Below, piece after piece: positions 51,290-62,822 of a DNA stretch of 64,000 nucleotides; the stretch's first letter is position 1, and each line of letters opens with the position of its first letter. This stretch comes from Ursus arctos (Eukaryota > Chordata > Mammalia > Carnivora > Ursidae), in assembly GCF_023065955.2 (NCBI RefSeq), contig NW_026622841.1, positions 21,697,501 through 21,761,500 of the forward strand, read 5' to 3'. The notes under the pieces were generated by a model, which was given only the letters and a program-made list of their open reading frames with translations, was not told where the DNA came from and searched no databases. The position numbers and the translations under genes were made by a program.

Positions 51290-51830
51290 ATCAGTCTTAG
51301 GCAGGAGATGAAAATTAATGATTAAATATATGATTTATAAATACTTCGGAAAAGTTGTGAGATCACTAGGAGCCAGCCTGGGTTCAGTTAGAATAAACTA
51401 CGACAGATTGAAACAGCTGGAAAATATGACAGACAAATCATATCTGGATTTCAGTGAGGCATTTTATAGTGTATTCATGATAATTGTTGTAAATACCTAC
51501 ATTAAAACATGACCTAAACAATAATACTGTTTGATAAAAGTAACTAGTACTGAGGTGATTGTTCTCCTGTGACTTACCAGAGGGTCCTGCTTTCCTTTGC
51601 CCCCATAGCATACGTGTTTTAATTGATGCCTGGCATAGAGATGTTAACATGCGTAACAAATTAGATCGCAATATAAAACTAGAAGGAATAATATATTCGT
51701 GAATGAATTTAAAAAGATTCAAAAAGATTTTAGAAAGTGAACAGTGAAATTAATCTAAAAAATTAAAATGAATAAGAATATTCTGTAAATAAATACATTT
51801 TGTAAATAAAGCATTGGGAAGAAGAAATTT
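51290..51830 (+). mobile_element. L3/CR1 LINE fragment, reverse-transcriptase region
   Basis: gatcactaggagccagcctg and gggttcagttagaataaact match the L3 segment just before the catalytic part. The translation LDFSEAFYSVF resembles the conserved 'LDFSKAFDxV' reverse-transcriptase motif. Decayed, no intact frame. Confidence 0.75.
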
Positions 51831-52424
51831 GACTTCAACTGAGTGTGGGGGAAAAAATGAGCATTTTAACTGACTTTAAGCTCGACAGAAGAAAACTGTA
51901 TGATGCCTCCACTGAAAAATCCAGTGTCCTGTTGACACCACACTAGACACAGTGGTATACCAAAACCAGGGTGTAAATATCACTCTGCTGTGCACCCAAC
52001 AGTATACCCTGGGTTTCCCTGTTTAGAGAGAACTTTAATCCAAAATTATATGCCCTCCTTCTTTATTTTTTAAATTACCTCTTCTTCCTTTACCATTCTG
52101 TAAATATGGATGCCTTTCATTGACTTTAGAATTAGAGAATCCCGGCATATACACATATTTTATACTGTATGAATATTACATATTAGTTTTAAGGTAATAT
52201 TATAGATAATAAATCCTATAATATTTAATATGTATTTAATGATTTGGGTGCCATTACAAGTGGTTAAAGTCCAAATAGACTCTATGAGGAACAATGGCTG
52301 AATAGGAAAAAAAATGGTGTTTCATGATCATGTCCATGGAACAAGAATGGATGATAACGTGTGCCTCATTATCACTGTGAGAATACACTGGGTTTCATGT
52401 GGAATGGAAGAGGAGCGTGCAATG

Positions 52425-52615
52425 ACCATTTATATGCCCATTATGTGCCAGGCTTTATGCCAGGCACTTTAAATGTATTATCTTGCATAATCCTCATAAG
52501 AACCTTGTGAAATATTCTTTCCATTCACAAATGAGAAACCTAAAACGAAGAGAGTTAAAACTTCCAGCCAACATCACACAGGTAACACATGCAAGAGCTC
52601 AAACTTAAGCAGGCC
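52425..52615 (-). mobile_element. MIR SINE, near full length
   Basis: cccattatgtgccaggcttt, tgccaggcactttaaatgta, aatcctcataagaaccttgt, ccattcacaaatgagaaacc, aacatcacacaggtaacaca: a clear reverse MIR. Confidence 0.9.
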
Positions 52616-54031
52616 CTACTCCATGGAAGCCTCCTCAGTCTTTCTGTGCTGCCTCCCAGCCATATACAAGGAAATAAGGCTGCCATAAAACCAACACCTC
52701 TGAGAGGCACTGTGTCTTCTCTACAAAGAGCAATGCCTTCCTTAAGTATGGACAGTAACTTTGTAGTCATGATCTCATGTATTTGTGTAAAATCCTAAAG
52801 AACTCAAGAAGAGTACCCTGAATAAATTCTGGTAACAGTGTGCTATAAGAAATGTTGAGGGAAATTACCCTGGGATGTGGGAGATGTTGGCTCAAAATGC
52901 CCTACTGCCAACTTCTTAAAATGGCTATGATGCCTGAGCGTTAGAAACTAGAATGGATCTCTTCACATCTTTTCAACCAATAGTCCTTAGCCTCCAGATG
53001 GCTGCCCAAAGGGAGAGCAGAGCTGGTTCCATCTCAATAATTGTCTTCTACAAATTATCTTCAGGAACCGGGGTGGTGTTTTCTATAATAACCCACGGCA
53101 ATGGAGGGGAAGAAAAAGCCTTATTGATTTCAAAAATGGGAAAGGAACTTTCCCTCTATCTCAAAAAAGAGCAAAAGCAAGTTCTTTTGCAAGTAGAGAA
53201 GTGTCATTTTTGCAGTTGAATACTCTTGAAAATTGGTACTTTGGTACAACTCTATTCCCTAGTACTGAGGGAGTTCTCCTTGTGAGGCTGGTAAAACTGC
53301 TGCAGAAATAGCCTGTTTGTTGCTACAGTGGGGAACCACAGAGGTTTAATTGAATAATTTCCTGTTTCTAGTTCTACCATGTGAAGTATTGCAGAAGGCT
53401 CAACTGCTGGTCTTCACCCATGAGAAAACTTGCCTTTTTTTTCTTTTTTCTTGTATAATGAGGGCTCTCTCTCCCCACAGCACGGAGAGTCCTTAAAGAA
53501 AAAGAAAAAGGAGGCAAGTTCCTTTTTTTTTTTTTTTTTTGAGGTGAGGAGGTAAAGGAAGCAAGGGAAACTTGAAAAGCCTAGAAAGAAAGGCTGACCT
53601 CTGTATCACCTAGGAAAAGTAACAGATAAGACAACAGGGGAGAAATCATATTCCTAAGCTGTGATGAGAGAAAAGAGAATCGCGAAATTTATGGAATCAT
53701 CATCGTCATCAAACCAAACCAATGAGGGGAGTGAGGGAGGAAATAATTTTGCCCAGTGATTTTTTTTTTTACACTAACATATGAAAATATAAGCACACTT
53801 TAACTTCTGCATGCAATACTGCCTTTCATCATGAACATATTGACTGTCTCCAAATCCACTTAATTAGTAATTTGGAGTAGTTTCATGCTTATTTCACAAA
53901 AAATGTGAAAATGTGATTTTTTAAAAAGATGTTTTAAATAATTTAAAATAAAAGGCCAATACAGCATTAGAGTTTAAATTGTTTTTCATAATGAAAGATC
54001 ACCTTCTCAACAGCAGAAAATGCATTTTAAA
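52616..54031. other. Upstream flank, no recognised element
   Basis: Unique sequence with a T run at 53521-53540; no coding signal in the 88-residue frame at 52953-53219. Confidence 0.5.
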
Positions 54032-54044
54032 ATATTTTCCTTGC

Positions 54045-54246
54045 GGGGGCGCCTGGGTGGCACAGCGGTTAAGCATCTGCCTTCGGCTCAGGGCATGATC
54101 CCGGCGTTATGGGATCGAGCCCCACATCAGGCTCCTCTGCTGTGAGCCTGCTTCTTCCTCTCCCACTCCCCCTGCTTGTGTTCCCTCTCTCGCTCACTGT
54201 CTCTATCTCTGTCGGATAAATAAATAAAATCTTTAAATATATATAT
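54045..54246 (+). mobile_element. Bear-type carnivore SINE
   Basis: Near-consensus forward copy with head gggggcgcctgggtggcaca. Its tail ends in an AT repeat. The flanks atattttccttg (54032-54043) and atattttttccttg (54247-54260) are an imperfect target duplication, probably altered by slippage in the T run. Confidence 0.95.
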
Positions 54247-54342
54247 ATATTTTTTCCTTGGGATATCTGGCTTTTTCCCGAAAAAGAGGGAAAAAATTCT
54301 TCATGCAAATATTTTCTTAGGTTTTAAATTTTAAGAAAATAT

Positions 54343-54535
54343 GGGGCTCCTCGGTGGCGCAGTCATTAAGCGTCTGCCTTCGGCTCAGGGCGTGATCCTG
54401 GCATTCTGGGACTGAGCCCCGCATCAGGCTCCTCTGCTGGAAGCCTGCTTCTTCCTCTTCCACACCCCCTGCTTGTGCTCCCTCTCTCACTGGCTGTCTC
54501 TCTCTCACTGTCAAATAAAATCTTAAAAAAAAAAT
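54343..54535 (+). mobile_element. Bear-type carnivore SINE, diverged
   Basis: Forward copy with head ggggctcctcggtggcgcag, about 100 bases after the preceding SINE and in the same orientation. It is more diverged than its neighbour. The target duplication is not clear. Confidence 0.94.
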
Positions 54536-54559
54536 AGCAAGAAGAGATGGGTTATCTGA

Positions 54560-54720
54560 AGACTATACCTGTATACAACAAACTAATGTGTAGACCTTAA
54601 AAATGATGCTACAGAAAAAAAAAATATTTAATGTCACAAGACTTTATGATATTTTAAGTGAAAAAAAATCAAATTTAGAGTATTGTAATGATCCAATTTT
54701 TCAAATATGCATCCCACACC
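54560..54720 (+). mobile_element. Ancient LINE-1 3' end (L1ME-like)
   Basis: ttaaaaatgatgctacagaa, ttatgatattttaagtgaaa and aaatcaaatttagagtattg match old L1 3' ends. It is followed by a CCCACA simple repeat. Confidence 0.6.
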
Positions 54721-54986
54721 CACACCCACACATACACCATTCTATTATGGTAGAAAGAGTATGGATTTAAGGGTTAAGGAAACTTAAATTCAAATCCAAC
54801 CTAGCCACTATATGACTTTAGTCAAGCTAAACTCTAAGCCTCCATTTCCTCCTCTATAAAACAGAGATATAAATAGGCTCCAAGCATCACTGTGCTTCCA
54901 GTATTTACTCTATACAATCTCTTCTCAATAAGCCAGACTATTTATTTTAAGGTATAAGTCAGATCACATCTGTTCAAAATCTTTCT

Positions 54987-55387
54987 GGGGGCACCTGGGT
55001 GGCTTAGTTAGTTAAGCATCTGACTCTTGGTTTTGGCTCAGGTGTTGATCCTGGGTGGTGAGACTGAGCCCCACAATGGACTCTGCACTCAGCATGAAGT
55101 CTACCTGAGATTCTTTCTCTCTCCTTCTGCCCCTCCCCCCATTCTCTCTCTCTCAACTAAATAAAATCTTTTTTTTTTTTTTAAAGATTTTATTTATTTA
55201 TTTGACAGAGATAGAGACAGCCAGCGAGAGAGGGAACACAAGCAGGGGGAGTGGGAGAGGAAGAAGCAGGCTCCCAGCGGAGGAGCCTGATGTGGGGCTC
55301 GATCCCACAACGCCGGGATCACGCCCTGAGCCGAAGGCAGACGCCTAACCACTGTGCCACCCAGGCGCCCCTAAATAAAATCTTTTT
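54987..55387 (+). mobile_element. Carnivore SINE interrupted by a second SINE
   Basis: An older forward SINE (head ggggcacctgggtggcttag) with its A-rich tail ctaaataaaatct. A reverse bear-type SINE has landed in the tail and duplicated it. Confidence 0.93.
55174..55370 (-). mobile_element. Bear-type carnivore SINE nested in a SINE tail
   Basis: Reverse copy flanked by the 17-base duplication ctaaataaaatcttttt at 55157-55173 and 55371-55387, which is the tail of the host SINE. It is the younger of the two insertions. Confidence 0.96.
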
Positions 55388-55456
55388 AAAAAATTTGTAG
55401 TTCTACAGTTTATTCCTCTTACTCAAATCCAATATCATTTCATATAAAACTCAAAT

Positions 55457-57810
55457 TCTTCTCAACAAAGTGGGTTTAGAGGAAACATACCTCAACATAA
55501 CAAAGGCCATATATAAAAAAATCCACAGCTGACATCATACTCCATAATGAAAAACTGAGAGCTTTTCCTCTAAGATCAGGAACAAAACAAAGATGTCCAC
55601 TCTCACCACTTTTATTCAACATAGTATAGGAAGTCCTAGCCACAGTAATCAGACAAGAAAAAGAAATGGGAGGCATCCATATTAGTAAGGGACAAGTTAA
55701 ACTGTCACTGTTTGCAGATGATATAATACTATATATTGCAAACTCTGAAGACTCCGGCAAAAAACTACTAGAAATAAATGAATTCAGTAAAGTGGCAATT
55801 ACAAAATTAATACCCAGCAATTGGTAGTGTTTCTGTAAACTAAAAACAAAGTAACAAGAAGAGAAATTAAGAAAACAATTCCATTTACAATCACTCCCAA
55901 AAGAATAAAACACCTAGGAATAAACCTAACCAAGAAGGTGAAGGACCTGTACTCTGAAAACTATAAAACATTAATGAAAGAAATTACAGATGACGCAAAT
56001 GGAAAGTTATTTCATGTTCATGGATTGGAAGAACCAACACTGTAAAAATATCCATACTACCCAAAGTAATCTATAGATTCCATGCAATCTCTATCAAAAT
56101 ACCAATGGCAATTTTTTTCCAACTAGAAAAAATAATCCTAAAATTTATATGAAACCACAAATGACCCTGAATAGCTAAGACAATCTTAAGAAAGGAAAAC
56201 AAAGCTGGAGGTATCACAATTCCAGATTTCAAGATATACTACAGAGCCTTAGTAATCAAAACAGTATGATACTGGAACAAAAATGAGACACATCAACCAA
56301 TGGAACAGACCAGAGAGCCCAGAAATAAACCCACACTTACATGGTCAATCTATGATAAGGGAAACAAGAATATACAAAGAAAGTCTCTTCAATAAATGGT
56401 CTTGGGAAGACTGGACAGCTACATGCAAAAGAATGAAGCTAGACCACTTTCTAACACCACACACAAAAATAAACTCAAACTGGGCCTAAATGTGAGACCT
56501 AAAACCATAGAATCCTAGTAGTGAACACTGTCCAGTAGCTTTTTTTTTTTTTTTGGTAGTAACTTCTTTATTATGGGATACAACATTTTTCTAGATATGT
56601 CTCCTAAGGCAAAGGAAACAAAAACAAACTATTAGGAATACATCAAAATAAAAAGCTTTTGCACAGTGAAGGAAACTGTCAACAAAACCAAAAGGTGACC
56701 TACTGAATGGGAGAAGATATTTGCAAATGATATACCAAAAAGGAGTTAATATCCAAAATATATAAAGAACTCATACAAGTCAACACCAAGAAACAATCCA
56801 ATTAAAAAGTGTGAATAGACGCTTTTCAAAAAAAACACACAGATGGCCAACAGACACATGAAAAGATACATATAACATCACTAATCATCAGGGAAATGCA
56901 AATCGAAACCACAATGAGATATCAACTTGTACCTCTCAGAATGGCTAAAATCAAAAAGATAAGAAATAACAAGGGTTGGTGAGGATATGGAGAAAAAGGA
57001 ATCTTCGTGCACTGTTGGTAGGAATATAAACCGGTACAACCACTGTGAAGGAAAGAATATGGAGGTGCTTCAAAAATTAAAAATAGGAATACTATATGAT
57101 TCAGTAATTTCACTAATAGGTATTTACCTAAAGAAAAAGAAAACACTAATTCAAAGAGATATTTGTACCCCTTTGTTTATTGCAGCATTATTTAAAATAG
57201 CCAAGATACGGAAGCAACCTATGTGTCCACAGATAGTGGACTGGTTAAAGAAGTGGTAATATAGATATATACAATAGAATTGTATATATCTGCAGCCATC
57301 AAAAAGGATGAGATCTTGCCATTTGTGACAATATGGATGGACCTAGAGAGTATTATGTTAAGGAAAATAAGTCAGGATGAAAAAGACAAATATCAAAAAG
57401 AGAGAGACAGAGAAAGAAAAGGACAAATACCATACGATCTCACTCATTTAAAAATCTAAAAAAACAAAACAAATGAATAAACAAACCACAAGCAGAATCA
57501 TACCGATAAATATAGAGGACAAACTGATGGTTGACAGAGGGGAGGAAGGTGAGGAGATGAACAAAATGGGTAAAGGGCAGTGGGAGATAGAGGCTTCCAG
57601 TTAAGGAATTAACAACTCACAGGAATAAAAGGCACAGCATGGGGTGTAGAGTCAATGATACTGTAATGGCATCGGACGGTAACAGATGCTAGCTACACTT
57701 ATGGTGAGCATAGCATAATGCATAGAAATGTTAATTCACTCTGCTGTGCACCTGAAATTAATGTAACATTGCATGTCAACTATACTCAACTTTAAAAAGT
57801 TAAAAAATAC
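55457..57810 (+). mobile_element. 5'-truncated LINE-1, ORF2 3' half and 3' UTR
   Basis: About 2.35 kb of L1. It starts inside ORF2, contains the reverse-transcriptase catalytic segment with codons Phe-Ala-Asp-Asp at 55711-55722, passes the ORF2 C-terminal region (wggcggIIp-like 'gaaaacaaagctggaggtat') and ends in a carnivore L1 3' tail. Stops and frameshifts make ORF2 non-functional. The 11-base duplication aaaactcaaat at 55446-55456 and 57811-57821 fixes the ends, showing a complete 5'-truncated insertion into an L2. Minus-strand open frames across it are antisense artefacts. Confidence 0.95.
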
Positions 57811-58510
57811 AAAACTCAAATGACTATAATGACTATAAAGACCCAGAAGATCTGTACTTCCCTTCTTCATCTTCTGAACGTGTTTGGTAAACGTCCCCTC
57901 ACGCAGTGCACTGCTCCAGCCACTTGCCTCCTGCTGGTTCTCAAACACACAGGACACCCTCCCACCTCAGGGGCTTGGCACATATTTCCTGTCTGGGACA
58001 GTCCTCGCTAGATATCTGAATAGTTGGTGGTTTTTTTGTTTTGGTTTGGTTTTTTTTTTTTTTTTTACCTCTTGAGCTCCTTGCTCAAACATCACTTTCT
58101 CAGAAAAGCCTTCTCTGACCTACTTTCTTACAGAAGTTGCTGGAGAAAGAGTACAATTTTAAATCAGGAGATTCTTTTGTGTTCCTGATTTTTTTTCTCC
58201 ACCCCATCGCTTCTGCTAGTTACTGCTCACTTGTCCCTCAGATCTTGATTCAATCATTATTTCCTCAGAAAAAACGATCACTGAGTAGATCAAATTCTCC
58301 TACTACACCCACTCATATCCCATGCCCCTACTCTTCATTGCACTTATCACAGTGGTCATTTTATATTTAATGTTGATTAATGCTTGTCTGTCTCACTAGA
58401 CCGTGACCAAAATAAAGATACATTGTTGCTCAATATTATAGTCCCAGCAGTGGTATAATGACCGGCACATAATAGGTGCTCAACGTGTACTTTTTGAAGG
58501 AATGAACACG

Positions 58511-59938
58511 TTGCTGTTGTACACAATAGCCATGAGAGGAAAAGATCTGATGATCCAGCATCCAGGGTTTCATCCACCATTGTGTCTGATCTCAGCAGAC
58601 TGCTGATGCACCGGTAGAGCCACGTCAGAAAGAAGAGTCCCAGCACAGCACTTGTGTGCTCAGGCTGTGTCCTGGAATCAAGACTGAGCAGCTGGATGGG
58701 GCCACAGTGCAGTCCTAGTGAACACGGTGAGGTCATAGTCATCATCGAAGATTGGGCAGGAGATGATGACAAAACCAGAAGACAGAGATTAACGCCTGAG
58801 ATCCAGTACAGATGGGAGGATCCACACAATAGAAATGAAAATGGTGACATAAAATGCCATGTTTTTTAATCAGCCATCAAAAGTGTTTTATGAAACTTTA
58901 TTCATACTCTGCTAAAGTTCCTATTATTTAATGTAAGTAAAAACACAGGATCTATAACTATATATACGCTATGATTGCTGTTGTATAAAATTACACACAT
59001 AAAAAAAATAGGATAAAACATGACAAAATCTTATCCAAAGATGTCTGAGTGAAGAGGCCATGAGTGGCTTTCCTTCTTTTCATTCTTCTGAATGCTATAC
59101 AATTAACATGGATACTGTTAAAGTCAGGAATGTATAAAAATAAAAATGGAGTGGGCATCTGTTGTTTTTGCTACATACATCTATTTATGTTTCTTCAGAC
59201 TGCTGAAACTTCATCTCCATGTGAGGAACCAGACCTTCCTCATCCTCCTCTCAGGATGTTCTTTGGTACAGTCTCCACCATGGTGATGTGTCAGCAATGT
59301 GACTCTGCTCCACACAGAACAGAGGAGATGCACAGACACTCAGGCCTGTGTTTCCATTGGACTTGAGCTAAGAAAACGCCAGGCCTGGAGCTGCTGCCCT
59401 ATCATGAGGACAAGTCTATGGAGAATGGGCCACACATGGAGAGAGAGCACAGCTGAGAGACAGAGAGAGAGTAACATCTTCAGAACACTATGAAATTGAG
59501 GCAGAAATGGTCATATCCCCAGACTTCTCAGTTACTTGAGCTATCCTGTCCTTGTTTATTCAGTTTGGTTTGGGTCTTCTTGCAACCAATCAAGTCATGA
59601 GTGACATGGGAAAATGTCCTTTTTCCCATGTGCATGGGTGATGGGGACAGGTTGGGACATGCACAGGATGAAGCAAGCCTTTGCAACTGCTATGGCTCTG
59701 CCCACCACAAAGTTTGGGTCTTCCAAGGAATCTGATTGATCATGAGTCAGTCTGAACACCACATTCCAAGGGCAAATAATATAGTCCCACACCCTGTATC
59801 AGTCATTGTAGTCTCCCCAAATCAACAAAGAGCAAACCTGTGTGTTTTCTCCAAATGTAAGGATTTCCCTTAATAACGCCCTCTTCCATATTTATAATGC
59901 AAAAATCTTCCTGATACAGTTTTGGCTAATATGAATGT
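58511..59938. other. Upstream flank, unrecognised, possibly an old LTR
   Basis: 58511-58870 keeps a long minus-strand frame that runs on from L2 sequence, but frame and composition do not match a known protein. 59200-59800 has the GC-balanced look of an old LTR; I cannot name it. Confidence 0.4.
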
Positions 59939-59949
59939 AAAAGTAACTT

Positions 59950-60127
59950 CTAGGGGTACATGGTTAAGCGTCCAACTGTTGATTTCGGCTCGGGGCATGA
60001 TCTCAGAGTGGTGAAATGGAGGCCCACACTGGGCTCTGCATTCAGCGGGGAGTCTTCTTGAGATTCTCTCTCCCCCTCTCCCTCTGTCCCTCCCCTACCA
60101 CTCTCTCTCTCTTTAAAAAATAAATTG
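59950..60127 (+). mobile_element. Carnivore SINE with shortened head
   Basis: Forward copy ending in CT-rich ccctctccctctgtccctcc and taaattg. The tRNA-like head lacks the usual 'cctgggtggctcag' segment (aggggtacatggttaagcg). Flanks aaaagtaactt and aaaagttactt (59939-59949, 60128-60138) are a duplication with one mismatch. Confidence 0.85.
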
Positions 60128-60726
60128 AAAAGTTACTTTTTTAAAAAGATTAATAAGGATGTTGATAAAATAAATTCTACTTATGTAATCTGTGATTTTG
60201 AACTCATATGCATATTTTAAAGGACAAAGGATAAGTGATATATTCATTTAGAAATAATGCTTTTCCACTCTCACATTGTGGCAACTGCACTCAAATTCTC
60301 CACAGGCATTGCCATCAGCTTCTGTATTTTCATGGGATTCATTTCTCACTCAGAGTCACCATCATTTTTCAGAGCACGGCATGTTCTCAATCTGTGGAGA
60401 TGCAGCCGTTTCAAATTATTATATATGGGTATCCCAAACCACAAGTGGCCATTGCCAGAGCATTGGGGCAATTTTACTTGTCCATTTATTCCATAGCTGT
60501 AGAAATGATGCCTTCATAACATAGCCACTTTCAATATTGCTTTTGTAAAATGGTCTATAAAGGGTTGTTTATGATTACCTCAAATACTCAGAGTCTTGAA
60601 GTTATATCCTCAGGAATAATTAACTCTGCTGCTACTTTTTTTTAACCTTACAAAAAACTATGTTAATAACCTGTTTAAACATACAAAACTGCCATTGATT
60701 GAGATCATCCCAGACTTCATTTTTTA

Positions 60727-60915
60727 AAAACATTTTATTTATTTGAAAGCAAGAGAGAGAAAGAGCAAATATGAGCTGGGTGAGGAGCAGCGGGAGAAGC
60801 AGAAGCCAACCCCACTGAGCAGGGAGCCCTGATACAGGACTTGATCCCAGGACCCTGAGATCATGACCTGAGCCGAAGATAGATGCTTCACTGACCAAGC
60901 CACCAGGTGCCCCAA
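60727..60915 (-). mobile_element. Older carnivore SINE
   Basis: Reverse copy: acattttatttatttgaaag tail side, then gaagcagaagccaacccc and gccaccaggtgcccc head. Flanks acttcattttttt and acctcatcttttt look like a worn target duplication. Confidence 0.9.
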
Positions 60916-61333
60916 ACCTCATCTTTTTAAAAGGTGCTTCCTTATTCATAATGAAGTAATAGAGGAAGTGCCCCTTAATATATTCAAATACAGGGTAAGA
61001 GATAACTTTCTTGGTAACAACAACAACAACAAAAAATCAGCTTAGGGCACCTGTGATATTTTGGGGAATGATTATAATGATCTTATGATTGTAATTATGA
61101 TTATGCTTAAACATGAATTGGGCCCTCACATAGCATAGAGTGTGGAGGGTGAAGCTGACGTACAAATAGACACGTGCACTTTGGCATGACAAGCACCGCC
61201 AGATGAGAGGTATAGTGTACTGAGGAGGCATAAAAGAGAGACATTCTTTCTGAATTCCATAAGGTCAAAGAAGACTGCCCTAGGAGAGGAACAATTGGGC
61301 AACCTCTAAATAATGCATAAAAATGAGCAAAGG

Positions 61334-61335
<2 letters not shown>

Positions 61336-61372
<37 letters not shown>

Positions 61373-61387
61373 CGAGTGCGTGTGTGT
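61336..61387. repeat. GT repeat running into GC repeat
   Basis: (GT)n at 61336-61364 is followed by gcgcgcgcgcg to 61374 and then agtgcgtgtgtgtag. Unbroken alternating purine-pyrimidine over 38 bases. Confidence 0.95.
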
Positions 61388-61649
61388 AGGAAAGTGAAAG
61401 GTGGACTGCAAATGGCAGAAGGAAAAAGTGCTGCAGGCAGAGGGACTAGTATCTGCAAAGGCACAGGTGAAAGAAACACTGCATATTTAACAATAAAAGC
61501 TCTATCCTTCTAAAAAGAAGGGTCATTCAGTGGTTGGTTGGTTGGTTGGTTTGCTTGTTGCTGCTATTGTTTAAGTATTTCACTGTGTGGAGAGCTAGTG
61601 AAGACACTGTTGAAAACAACAGAGCCCCAAATTTTCAAGGCTCTAGTGT

Positions 61650-61698
61650 TTTCTAGGACAATATGGCATTTCCCCACCAGATGGGGAAATGCTAGAAA
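61650..61698. repeat. Inverted repeat, GCATTTCCCC stem
   Basis: gcatttcccc (61666-61675) and ggggaaatgc (61683-61692) pair perfectly around a 7-base loop. Outer tttctag and ctagaaa can extend the stem past a 9-base bulge. Confidence 0.8.
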
Positions 61699-62629
61699 TA
61701 AGCAGCGTTAGTATTAAAGGCCATATTCGTGATCATTTTAAAAGCACATGAAATTCCATGATGTAAAATTCATTTCAAGGAGTCATGTGAGCCAAGCCTT
61801 CCCAGCTCCCCTATGGGGAAAGCCTCTTGACTGAGAGATGCCCCCCACCCCTGGCTCTGCCAGCAGGTCTATACTGTTAATAGCTCAGGACACACATGCT
61901 TGATGAGAACTACAATGTGCTTCCAAAACTGGCACTCTCATTTTCAAAAATTTATTATGAGCCTTAACTGTGTAAAAAGAGTGGTACAAAGTGGTTGCAG
62001 GACACGTGACTGAATGCATCATCAAGTTCCCACTAGCGACCTAGGAGTTTGCAAAATGGGAAGGAAGAGACATTACTACATCATCGATACCGTCATTATC
62101 AGACATACAGAGTTGTATGTCATTATACACTCCCTTGCGTTATTTTCTAATTGTTTCTTACATTCTTTCAGAATTGATCAAGATATGCCAAATAAAAACT
62201 TTAGAAATATGAGAACTAGTGGAAAACCCACAGTTACAGTATGATAACCATTAAATGGTTTTTAGAGTTTCACAGATCAGATTGGTTTAAAAATGTAAAA
62301 TATAGACTGTGTCAGCAGTTGAACCAAGTAGGTGCAGAGCCTCTGGCTCAGACCTCTTCATATTTTCCTTCCTTAGAACTGATCTCAGAATCTGGTCCAA
62401 ACTTGACCTTCAAGTGTTTGTTATTTAATTTCAACTCTTAAGGCTATAGAGTTGGAGGTGCACAAAGCCAGCCAGACAATACAAAACCAATGACTGGTAA
62501 ATGTTTTCCTTGAAGAAAATGTAGTCTAAGGTGGAAGAAGGGAATTTGGACTGGGAGTCTACAGATCTGGAATTTAGCCCACTTTTGACCCTGGGTAAGG
62601 TCATTTATAAAATGAGGGTACTGATCACA

Positions 62630-62822
62630 TTGGTGGTTCCAGAATGGACTGCACATCAGAGTCACTGGTGATGGTGGTTGAAAATACAGATTCATGGGCT
62701 CTGCCCCATATTTACTGAATCATTATCTCCACGGGATGATATCTACACTTTTATAAAGCTTCCTAAGAAATTTTATGAAGGAAGACTAGTGGACCACTGA
62801 CCAATATTTGGAAATCACTGAA
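62630..62822 (+). mobile_element. MER5-class hAT remnant
   Basis: ggtggttccagaatggactg, acatcagagtcactggtgat, attcatgggctctgcccca, gaccaatatttggaaatcac match MER5-like order. Confidence 0.75.

Larger units (their letters stand above)
54915..58510 (+). mobile_element. L2 LINE, interrupted by SINEs and an L1
   Basis: Pieces at 54915-54986, 55388-55456 and 57822-58510 form one L2 in order: aagtcagatcacatctgttc, then ttactcaaatccaatatcat, then actataaagacccagaagat and the 3' part (cacctcaggggcttggcaca, tcactttctcagaaaagcct, cataataggtgctcaacgtg). The gaps hold the nested SINE pair and the L1. Confidence 0.8.
60930..62629. other. Upstream flank, mostly unique
   Basis: Contains the GT/GC repeat at 61336, a GGTT repeat at 61530-61552 and the hairpin at 61650. 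No gene. Confidence 0.5.

Noticed and set aside
55476..55913. 145-residue minus-strand open frame
   Set aside because: It is antisense to the L1 reverse-transcriptase region, which is the real feature here.
58377..58850. 157-residue minus-strand open frame
   Set aside because: The 3' part is antisense to L2 and the rest matches no protein family I know; composition is serine/leucine-rich as in random frames. A translated search would settle it.
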